Assembly (NCBI GenBank): GCA_934219025.1
Contig: CAKQDG010000054.1
Coordinates: 1-15,148 of the forward strand
DNA length: 15,148 bases
Reading direction: 5' to 3'
From: an uncultured Prevotella sp.
GTDB taxonomy: Bacteria; Bacteroidota; Bacteroidia; Bacteroidales; Bacteroidaceae
Shown: piece by piece, positions 5,436 through 12,241 of the stretch
Layout of the letters: each line of letters starts with the position of its first letter
Numbering within the stretch: the first letter of the stretch is position 1
Program-made: the position numbers and the translations under genes
Notes under the pieces: generated by a model
Databases searched by the model: none
The model's input: only the letters and a program-made list of their open reading frames with translations
Told to the model about the DNA's origin: nothing

Positions 5436-7220
5436 TTAATTAAAGTCGCCAATCACTTTGCCTACAATCTTTATCTTGATGTCGTCAAGTTTCAGAGTGT
5501 GCTTCTCTGCATTCAGCGTGATACCTGTAACGGTAGGAGCTCCGTCCCTCTTTGCTGTGCCCGAAGCGGTGAATACAATGCCGTCGAGCTTCTCCAGAGC
5601 ACCTTCCTTTGTCTGCGTAATCTTTATTTCCAGTGGAGATTCCTTCACGGTGCTTCCGTCTTCCGATGCGGCAACCTTGTTCTTCCCGTCAGGGAATTCA
5701 ATCTTTATGCCATCAACAATATCCCTTGTTCCGTCGGTTTTGGCCACACCCACCGGCACCGCTTCAACTTGCAGATAAGCCGGAATGCCGTTTTTCACTG
5801 CTGCCGTAGCGCTAATGTATGTTCCGTCGGCAAGTTCCAGGTCTTCCAGATCGTCGTTCCATCCGTCGAGCGTGTCCTTGTATACAATCTCTGCATTTTC
5901 GGCAAAAGCCAGCGGAGCATCGATAGAGTAGGCCGGAGTGATATGGTAGTCGTGTCCGAGCTGGAAAGTGATTTGCTTGTTTGAGTTAGCCTTTGCCGTA
6001 GCCTCGAATGTTATCTCGTCTGGTATTGTCTCTATTGCCTTCGACAGTTCCGGCACGGCAACAACGGTGTATCCGGCGTGCGCAGCACCCGTGCGGTTGA
6101 TGCAGACTTTGTTCTCGTAAACCTTGTTGTCTGTGCTTCCTGCCACCGGAATCACAACATTGTTGATAGTGTTGATAACTGCACCATTCTTCTTTGATAT
6201 AATCTTGCCGTAGATAGTTCCGTCAGCCTCCATGTCGTTGCCGATAGTGAGCAGAATTTCCGGATTATAGAGGTCCACCTTCACGTTCTCGTCCTGCAGG
6301 AAATCAGGAATGCCCGTGATTCTGGCGCTTCCAAGTCCTTCGTTTAGATTAATCTTCGGGTCGAACTTTCCTGTAGCAGTGTTGATGGTGAAGTCTGCCA
6401 TGGTGAAGTCTGCCATAACAGGGTCTATTGTTCCTGTTGGTGTGCCTGTTATAGCTCCGCTTGCCTTGATGTGTATCGTACCTTTAAGGTGGATTTTGTT
6501 GCCCGACACCTTGATCTGATTCTTTTCATTGCCGGCCTTTGTAAAGTCGAGCTTGGTAACATTCACGTTTACTTTCAGATTCTGGCTCGTCGGCACGTCG
6601 CTGAACACGAGGGTTGAACCAACTTTTGTAGGTGTTTGTGAACAGTTGGCCGTGGCAAATGTGATATAGTCCGGCAGAGCGATCTCCACCGTCTGCAACT
6701 TGCTCACAACGCTGCTTATACCATGCAGCGGAACGTTGAGCGACAGTGTTGTGGAAGCATCTGCCGAAACAAGTTCTACCACTTCCGTTGGCTTGTCGCC
6801 TTCATAAGTAAACTGGTATATGTCGGCGTCTGCCGTAACCGAGCCGTATGCCCTCCGGTGTCCCTTTGCTGCCGACGGCATATTGAATGTAAATGGCAAT
6901 GATTCGCCGTGCTGCTTGGCAACGCTAATCTTGTTGATATTCACAACAACAGGACTGATAGGGTCGCCATTCTGACGGAACACGTAGTCGTGTGACGAAG
7001 CATCCTCCACCACGCTGCCGTCCTCTTCAAGGTCGAGCACGTCTTTAAGTTTAATGTTCTCAGTTGAACTGACAGGAATTTCCAGTCCGTCGCCGCCTAT
7101 TCCAACGGTGGCGTCGATTTGGTCAAAGTCATAATCATTGTCGTTACAACCTGTAAATACCAATGCCCCTGCCATCAGCATTGACGACAATAGCCTAACA
7201 TTTAATGGATTTCTACTCAT
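5436..7220 (-). CDS. Large lipoprotein of unknown function, upstream partner of the DUF5723 protein
   Basis: A 594-aa protein with a lipoprotein signal: positively charged start (MSRNPLNVRLL), hydrophobic stretch, and lipobox VFTGC with Cys25 as the lipidation site. The residues after the cysteine (NDNDYDFD) are acidic, compatible with surface export of Bacteroidetes lipoproteins, though the classical export signal is not exact. The rest is beta-rich, with stretches such as FTFNMPSAAKGHR, VEIALPDYITFA, VKVDLYNPEILLTIGN and ITLNAEKHTLKLDDIKIKIVG, suggesting several beta-sandwich domains. I do not recognise a named domain and see no catalytic motif. A 15-bp tandem duplication encodes MADFTMADFT around residues 270-280. 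It has its own promoter at 7303-7335 and precedes the DUF5723 gene by 23 bp, which suggests a joint role at the outer membrane. Confidence 0.8.
   Translation of the reverse strand: MSRNPLNVRLLSSMLMAGALVFTGCNDNDYDFDQIDATVGIGGDGLEIPVSSTENIKLKDVLDLEEDGSVVEDASSHDYVFRQNGDPISPVVVNINKISVAKQHGESLPFTFNMPSAAKGHRRAYGSVTADADIYQFTYEGDKPTEVVELVSADASTTLSLNVPLHGISSVVSKLQTVEIALPDYITFATANCSQTPTKVGSTLVFSDVPTSQNLKVNVNVTKLDFTKAGNEKNQIKVSGNKIHLKGTIHIKASGAITGTPTGTIDPVMADFTMADFTINTATGKFDPKINLNEGLGSARITGIPDFLQDENVKVDLYNPEILLTIGNDMEADGTIYGKIISKKNGAVINTINNVVIPVAGSTDNKVYENKVCINRTGAAHAGYTVVAVPELSKAIETIPDEITFEATAKANSNKQITFQLGHDYHITPAYSIDAPLAFAENAEIVYKDTLDGWNDDLEDLELADGTYISATAAVKNGIPAYLQVEAVPVGVAKTDGTRDIVDGIKIEFPDGKNKVAASEDGSTVKESPLEIKITQTKEGALEKLDGIVFTASGTAKRDGAPTVTGITLNAEKHTLKLDDIKIKIVGKVIGDFN
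6385..6414. repeat. 15-bp perfect tandem duplication inside the lipoprotein gene
   Basis: ATGGTGAAGTCTGCC occurs twice in direct succession (6385-6399, 6400-6414). Being a multiple of three it keeps the frame and duplicates five residues, giving MADFTMADFT in the lipoprotein. It looks like a recent slippage event and could differ in length between strains. Confidence 0.9.
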
Positions 7221-7302
7221 AGTCGATTGGTTTATTTGTTTAATGTTTCTCAGTATTTTTGTGTTGGTATCGCAAACACATTCACACTTTTCGTGTATGC
7301 TG

Positions 7303-7335
7303 CAAATTTACATATTATATTTTAATATGCCAAAA
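7303..7335 (-). promoter_or_regulatory. Bacteroidetes-type promoter for the lipoprotein-DUF5723 operon
   Basis: On the minus strand TTTTG (7335-7331), a 20-nt spacer and TAAATTTG (7310-7303) match the -33/-7 consensus. The leader to the ATG at 7220 would be about 75 nt, long for this region, and holds only a small hairpin (ACAC-GAAAA-GTGT). It lies just beyond the terminator of the preceding gene, which supports an independent transcription unit. Confidence 0.75.
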
Positions 7336-7358
7336 CAATAATCAAAAAAGATTAAAAC

Positions 7359-7395
7359 AAAAAACCTCCCCTGTTGGTAATGCCGACAGGGGAGG
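7359..7395 (-). terminator. Intrinsic terminator closing the T9SS-protein cluster
   Basis: Arms 7365-7377 and 7383-7395 (CCTCCCCTGT paired with ACAGGGGAGG plus three further positions, one of them not Watson-Crick) close on a 5-nt loop. Six T residues (complement of 7364-7359) follow on the minus strand. It starts about 60 bp after the stop codon of the gene ending at 7456. Confidence 0.9.
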
Positions 7396-7455
7396 AAATA
7401 TAAAAGAAGTTGTTTTGGGTGTTACATCGCAATCGTTTCAAGCCGCAACACGTAA

Positions 7456-9414
7456 TTATCTTACCACCTTATGGCTTTTGCCATTATGACGGATGATATA
7501 AATGCCCTTTGCGGCATCGCTTTCGCTCACCTTCACTCCGTCGAGAGTGTAAATGCCGTCGGCAGCATCATGCAAGGCATCGCTTGTTGCCACACCATTG
7601 ATTGCTGTTGTGTTGCCAAGCTTCACGCTGTTGCAGTTTGTTACGTCTGCCATCTGCATATTCTCCGTTGTAACCTTGTCGAAAGCCTTAGTTACGAAAG
7701 CCACAACCTTCATATCGTCGTCTTTCCAGTCGGTGGGCAGGGTGTAGCTGTAGTGGGCAGAGTATTTGTTGCCCTCAACATTGATTTTATCGCCAACGGC
7801 TGCCGTGAGGTAAGTGCGGAGCACCTGGTTGTGTACATACTTCTGGGTCGTTGAGGCTCCGCCCGTTAGGCTGTTGTATACCATCTGCTTGCCAACTACA
7901 TTGTCTTCGGCAAGCATCACGGTGAGAGCCATGTCGCCGAAGATTGCCGGAGCATCATCGGCGATATCGCCATCAACGTCTACACTCACTTGTCTTGTGG
8001 CATTGTCGAAAGAAGTCTTGAGATAGACTGTGGCGAAAGACGGGAATGACTTTGCCTCGTCGACGAAAACTCTTATTCCGTCGTACACCCAACTTGGCAT
8101 TATCTGCGCATAATCGTTTATATCAAAAGCATAATGTCTCTCGCCCATGCCGTAGAAGAAGCGGTTGGATGTGCTGCAAGGAGTGGTGTAGGCATAGAGG
8201 TCGTTGAGATAGAGCGATGACTCCACGGCGAGCGGTTCGCCATTCTGATATATGTTCACCACACAAGCGTCCTGGTCTTTGTCAACCAGAGAATAATAGT
8301 CGTTTACGAACGGAGCGAGATAATTGTTCTGACTGTTATACTGCTCGATATACGACTGCTGACGCTCAAAGCCGTTGTTGTAAGCCACAAACGGGTCTGC
8401 CAGGGTGCCGCGCTCAGTTGCTACCGGTGTCTCGCCGTCTATCTGGGCTACAAAGATATTCAGGTTGTGTCTGCCAACTGCTGTTGTAGAAGGCATCTCA
8501 AACATCGTAGCGAATGTCGTGGATTTTCCCGGTGCAAAGCCATCCTTGAAATCCTTGTTGTTGTCTCCGTTGATGTCAAAATATGTCGGTTCGCCATCGT
8601 CTATCTTTAAGCCGAGGCGCAAAGAGTTGATAGACTCCAGTCCGGCATTGGTGTAAGACATCATAATATCCATCTTGCTGCCAATCTTCTTGTAGCTTGT
8701 GCCGTTGAGGATGCTGTTCAGCCCGATGACCTTCTTCGGCAGACTGCTCACGTCTATGATGAGCTGCACGCAGAGGTCGCCGAGGTTAGTGATGGAATTG
8801 AACGTTTCGTTCTGAAGAATCAGGGCAGAATAAGAGCTTGACACCTTGTCGCCATAGAAGCACAGAGCTCCTTTCTTGGCTGCTGCCATCTCCTCACTCT
8901 CGTTATAGGTGAAGCCCATGATATACTGGTCGTCGCCTGTTATCTTTATCTCTTGTGCAGAATTCAGGCGCACGTCGTTCCATCCCTCAGAAGTGCGGCG
9001 CACGGAACTGCGCACCAGTTCCTCGGCATTGCCCAGTTCATCCACCTTATAAATAAAGATGTTTGACTTGCCGATAGATTCCGCCACGGCGAAGCGCACG
9101 CCAACGATCTTGCATCCCTTATAGTTTGCCATTGTCTGACTTGTGAGCATCGCCGCCATATCATAAGAGCCGGCAGTTCCGATGCGTGCACCATTTGTCG
9201 TGATGCTGTCGCCCTGACAATAGCCCACTCCGCGCTCTGTTGCGGCGAGAGCTCGCTGCGGAGCCTTCAATATGTTGCTCTCTGTTGCCATTGCCCTTGC
9301 CGAGACGGTGGCGGGAACGTATGCCACTCTTCTGCCGGTATTAACCTCCACCTGCTGTGCGCAGACGAAGAGCCACTGCACGAGGAGCAACATCAATATG
9401 CTAATCTTTTTCAT
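7456..9414 (-). CDS. T9SS-secreted protein, Omp28-like body with type A sorting domain
   Basis: A 652-aa secreted protein. It has a signal peptide (MKKISILMLLLVQWLFVCAQ, residues 1-20) and a C-terminal T9SS sorting domain from about 617 (DGIYTLDGVKVSESDAAKGIYI, ending in KVVR), so it should cross the outer membrane by the type IX system and be anchored or released there. Residues 60-225 form a beta-rich domain with GWNDVRL and the hydrophobic YIMGFTY, as in other Bacteroidetes adhesin-like proteins. Residues 225-345 look Ig-like. From about 345 to 600 the layout (VYLKTSFDNATRQVSVDV, ALTVMLAEDNVV, YVHNQVLRTYL) resembles the C-terminal part of Omp28-type proteins. The thioredoxin-like CxxC motif often found in those is absent. 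Function is unknown. It is last of three same-strand T9SS genes and ends at the terminator 7359-7395. Confidence 0.8.
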   Translation of the reverse strand: MKKISILMLLLVQWLFVCAQQVEVNTGRRVAYVPATVSARAMATESNILKAPQRALAATERGVGYCQGDSITTNGARIGTAGSYDMAAMLTSQTMANYKGCKIVGVRFAVAESIGKSNIFIYKVDELGNAEELVRSSVRRTSEGWNDVRLNSAQEIKITGDDQYIMGFTYNESEEMAAAKKGALCFYGDKVSSSYSALILQNETFNSITNLGDLCVQLIIDVSSLPKKVIGLNSILNGTSYKKIGSKMDIMMSYTNAGLESINSLRLGLKIDDGEPTYFDINGDNNKDFKDGFAPGKSTTFATMFEMPSTTAVGRHNLNIFVAQIDGETPVATERGTLADPFVAYNNGFERQQSYIEQYNSQNNYLAPFVNDYYSLVDKDQDACVVNIYQNGEPLAVESSLYLNDLYAYTTPCSTSNRFFYGMGERHYAFDINDYAQIMPSWVYDGIRVFVDEAKSFPSFATVYLKTSFDNATRQVSVDVDGDIADDAPAIFGDMALTVMLAEDNVVGKQMVYNSLTGGASTTQKYVHNQVLRTYLTAAVGDKINVEGNKYSAHYSYTLPTDWKDDDMKVVAFVTKAFDKVTTENMQMADVTNCNSVKLGNTTAINGVATSDALHDAADGIYTLDGVKVSESDAAKGIYIIRHNGKSHKVVR

Positions 9415-9446
9415 TTCTTTTTCTCTTTAGACATTCTTAATATTAT

Positions 9447-9585
9447 CTTCCCCTCCCCCGCCTCCCCTTCCAGGGGCGGAGCTGTTTCCTTTACTACTTG
9501 AGTTTTCATTACTCATTCTGCATTATTTCCTGAGTTATTAGAGTAACTGCACCTCCCCTGTGAAGGGGAGGCGGGGGAGGGGAAG
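9447..9585. repeat. GC-rich inverted repeat with self-pairing ends, MITE-like
   Basis: Perfect 24-nt arms lie at 9447-9470 (beginning CTTCCCCTCCCCCGCC) and 9562-9585 (ending GGAGGGGAAG), enclosing 91 bp that are AT-rich in the middle. Pairing continues imperfectly for about 11 nt inside each arm. Each end can also fold alone: CCTCCCCT and AGGGGAGG pair at 9552-9571 around a 4-nt loop, and a similar hairpin with one mismatch spans 9461-9479. It fills most of the 187-bp gap between two T9SS genes. No T-tract follows it, no TAnnTTTG promoter is present in the gap, and no coding sequence lies inside. I see no clear target-site duplication. It is likely a dispersed intergenic repeat or a small non-autonomous element. 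Confidence 0.85.
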
Positions 9586-9601
9586 ACATAAGCTTTAAAT
9601 A

Positions 9602-12133
9602 TTACTTGCGAATCTTCATCACCGTGTTTCCGCTTTTCACTATGTAAACGCCCTGTGGCAGAGCATCAACTGACGTATTCATCTTCTGACCGGAAAGGGT
9701 GAATATCTCGGCATTCTGAGGAACTGCCGTTACCTTAACTTCTCCGATTGCAGTAACAACAAGCTCGTAGGTAGCCATCTCCGAAGTGGCATTCTTGTAT
9801 ACAGCCTCAATGCCAATGGTGTGGTTGCCTTCGGTCAAACCATTGAGCGTGTATTCAGAAGTTGAGGTGTCGCCCACCTTTGCACCGTCGAGATAAACGT
9901 TGAACTTAACCACATTGCCGTAGTCCATCACGGTTCCGCTACCGTCTTCCGGCTCAACCTTCACGTTGTCCACCTGAGCGAAGAAAGCATCGGTAGAAGT
10001 GTAGTGAATGGCAACGCGCACTTTCTTGCCTACATATTTGTCGAGCGGAGTGGAATATTCAGTCCACTGAGAGTAAGGCAACTCATTGACGGCGCTAATT
10101 ACCATGAAGTCATCAGGGTTGTCGCTGCCGTTTTCAGATACAGCAAACTCGATGCTCTCCGGATATGTGGTGTATGCCTTTGCCGTAGCCTTCAGCTGAT
10201 ATCCGTCGTAGATGTCTACAAGCGGAGAGATGAGCCACTTGTCGGCTTTTGCTCTCTGTGGCGAGAAGAACACGATATACTTGTCGCCGTCGGGCGCAAG
10301 CATTGCCTTGTCGTTAGGTAACATTGCCGGAACGGTTTTCCAGGCGTTGAATACAATCGGAGCTATTGCCGTAGGACTGCTCTGAGTGCCCGAGCCTGGG
10401 AATCTATACAGGCCCTTGTCTGTTCCGTCAGACGAAATCGGATACACCGGCATCTTGTCGTTGTCAATCGATTTCCATCCCCCGAACTCTCCTGTTGCAA
10501 AATCATCGTAAGTCTCAAAGCTGTCCTTGAAACCGAGAATCTGGTTCCATTTCACTACCGCCGTCTTAGTGCCGTCGGTTCCGTCGCTGATGTTTGCCGT
10601 GATATTATACGGCTTCTGCACGTCATCCTCAAGAGTGATATTGAACACCTTGTCGGCAGTGATATTCTCCTTAACGCTGTATTCCTTGAAGGCACCCTTC
10701 TGGATATTGATGTTGTATTCGCCCTTTGGCAGAGCCTTTATTTCAGCCTTGCCACCAGCAACGGTTGCAGTATAGTTGTCGCCGGTTGCAGTAGAGAGCA
10801 TATTCACCTGCAGTCCATCCACCGTAGCCTTGCTGTCGGCAGACACATTAAAAGTGAGATGAGCATAACCAGTATTGTTCACATCAATAGTTCCTCTCAC
10901 AAGTTCACTCTCAGCAACCTTGTATCTTGCCTTTACGCCATAAGTGTGAACACCGTCGGATACATCTTCAATTGTATATGAGTAGTTTGGAGTTGTACCG
11001 AGTAACTTGTCATCGAAGTAAATGTCAAACACTTCGTTTGGGTTTGCAGGTGAAAGGGTAGGGGCGCTCTCCGCTCTCTTCGCTTTGCCAATGATTGATG
11101 AGTGTGGAGCATTTGCCGTTTGCTGCGTGTAGTCTGGCTGACCCACATAGAAGTCGTCTACCATAAGCATGAATGCACCGCCGTTGTTAGCTTCGCTGAT
11201 GTAGCGGATAGCGATCTTCACTTTTTGTCCGGCATATTGAGAGAGGTCATACTGCATCTCGTGCCATCCCTTGTAGTCTACAGTCTCGTAGTTTCCGGCA
11301 GAGAGCTGAACGAAGTCGGCCTGTTCCGGATTATCGGTCTTGGTTGTGATATACACGATGAATTTCTCTGGATAAACATCGGCAGCCTTTGCCATGAACG
11401 AGAGGATATTGTCTGTGCCCACGGTAATCTCAGGAGAGATAAGCCAGTCGTTGTTTGCTTCGCCAGATGATGTGCGCACAAAGCCAACATACTGCTTGCC
11501 CTCGTAGGCACGGAGCACGGGATAGTCGTAATACCACATTGGGTCGACGGCAAGCGGATTCATAATCTGTGCATACTGGCGCAGTCCGCGATTAGGATAG
11601 TCGCCCACGAGCGGAGCAGCATTCAGTTTGTCGCCGTCGATACCCGTCCACTCGCCAAAATTGATGGCGAAGGCGTCGTAGCTCTCGAAGTCATCGGAGA
11701 AAGCAGGCTTCTCCGTGTTCCAAGTCATGGTGAGCGTTTTCACCGCGGTATATGGGTCGACAGTAAGATTTGCCTTCAGCGAGAACGGAGTGCGCGTCTT
11801 CTCGGTGAGCTTCAACGATATGTTTTTCTCTGTTTCAGTCTCGGCGATATTAAAAGTCGTCGTTGCTGTGTTGTATCCGCTGCGCTCTACAGAGACTGAA
11901 TGGTTTCCGGCATACGCCTTGAGCGTTGCCTTGCCATCAGCATCGAGAACTACATTGGAGTAGTTCAACCCGTAGTCGGTCTGCTTCACGTTTACCGTCT
12001 GTCCGAGCAAACTCTCGCCAGTATCGTCGGTTACGGTGATGTTCAGGGTCTTGTCTCTTTCCTGTGCTGCCATAGGCAAAGCGAGAAACATGAGCACCGC
12101 CATGAACAGTAAGGTGTATAAATTCTTTTTCAT
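9602..12133 (-). CDS. T9SS-secreted multidomain adhesin with two cleaved-adhesin domains
   Basis: An 843-aa secreted protein with a signal peptide (MKKNLYTLLFMAVLMFLALP, cleavage near residue 23) and a T9SS type A sorting domain (about 800-843: AEIFTLSGQKM, LPQGVYIVKSG, ending KIRK). Between them a three-part module occurs twice: a carboxypeptidase-regulatory/PEGA-like sandwich (about 25-112 and 424-503), a cleaved-adhesin/choice-of-anchor J domain (about 143-332 and 533-728) and a short FN3-like sheet (about 365-412 and 741-793). The J domains share DDFESYD/DSFETYD, NDWLISP/DKWLISP, YAGQKVKIAIRY/YVGKKVRVAIHY and VDDFYV/VDNVKV. Such domains bind carbohydrate or protein in Porphyromonas gingipain haemagglutinin regions; the ligand here is unknown. 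No peptidase motif is visible. It follows another T9SS gene by 108 bp and I see no consensus promoter between them. Confidence 0.88.
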   Translation of the reverse strand: MKKNLYTLLFMAVLMFLALPMAAQERDKTLNITVTDDTGESLLGQTVNVKQTDYGLNYSNVVLDADGKATLKAYAGNHSVSVERSGYNTATTTFNIAETETEKNISLKLTEKTRTPFSLKANLTVDPYTAVKTLTMTWNTEKPAFSDDFESYDAFAINFGEWTGIDGDKLNAAPLVGDYPNRGLRQYAQIMNPLAVDPMWYYDYPVLRAYEGKQYVGFVRTSSGEANNDWLISPEITVGTDNILSFMAKAADVYPEKFIVYITTKTDNPEQADFVQLSAGNYETVDYKGWHEMQYDLSQYAGQKVKIAIRYISEANNGGAFMLMVDDFYVGQPDYTQQTANAPHSSIIGKAKRAESAPTLSPANPNEVFDIYFDDKLLGTTPNYSYTIEDVSDGVHTYGVKARYKVAESELVRGTIDVNNTGYAHLTFNVSADSKATVDGLQVNMLSTATGDNYTATVAGGKAEIKALPKGEYNINIQKGAFKEYSVKENITADKVFNITLEDDVQKPYNITANISDGTDGTKTAVVKWNQILGFKDSFETYDDFATGEFGGWKSIDNDKMPVYPISSDGTDKGLYRFPGSGTQSSPTAIAPIVFNAWKTVPAMLPNDKAMLAPDGDKYIVFFSPQRAKADKWLISPLVDIYDGYQLKATAKAYTTYPESIEFAVSENGSDNPDDFMVISAVNELPYSQWTEYSTPLDKYVGKKVRVAIHYTSTDAFFAQVDNVKVEPEDGSGTVMDYGNVVKFNVYLDGAKVGDTSTSEYTLNGLTEGNHTIGIEAVYKNATSEMATYELVVTAIGEVKVTAVPQNAEIFTLSGQKMNTSVDALPQGVYIVKSGNTVMKIRK

Positions 12134-12165
12134 TGCTTATAAAAATGTTTTTCTGTTTATACGAG

Positions 12166-12224
12166 AAAAAGGTAACGGGAGCCCCTGTCGAACAAGTTGG
12201 CGGCAGGTGGCACCCATTACCTTT
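12166..12224 (-). terminator. Terminator-like long imperfect hairpin between two T9SS genes
   Basis: Arms 12168-12190 and 12201-12224 pair over about 23 positions with a few mismatches and a one-base bulge (outer stem AAAGGTAA with TTACCTTT), around a 10-nt loop. Five T residues follow on the minus strand (complement of 12170-12166). It lies 17 bp after the stop of the upstream gene and about 32 bp before the ATG at 12133. No TAnnTTTG promoter follows, so partial read-through to the next gene is likely. Confidence 0.75.
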
Positions 12225-12241
12225 ATAATATCATGCAGTTG

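Noticed and set aside
9447..9585. The GC-rich inverted repeat as a terminator for the gene ending at 9602
   Set aside because: No T-tract follows either hairpin on the minus strand, and the arms lie 91 bp apart.
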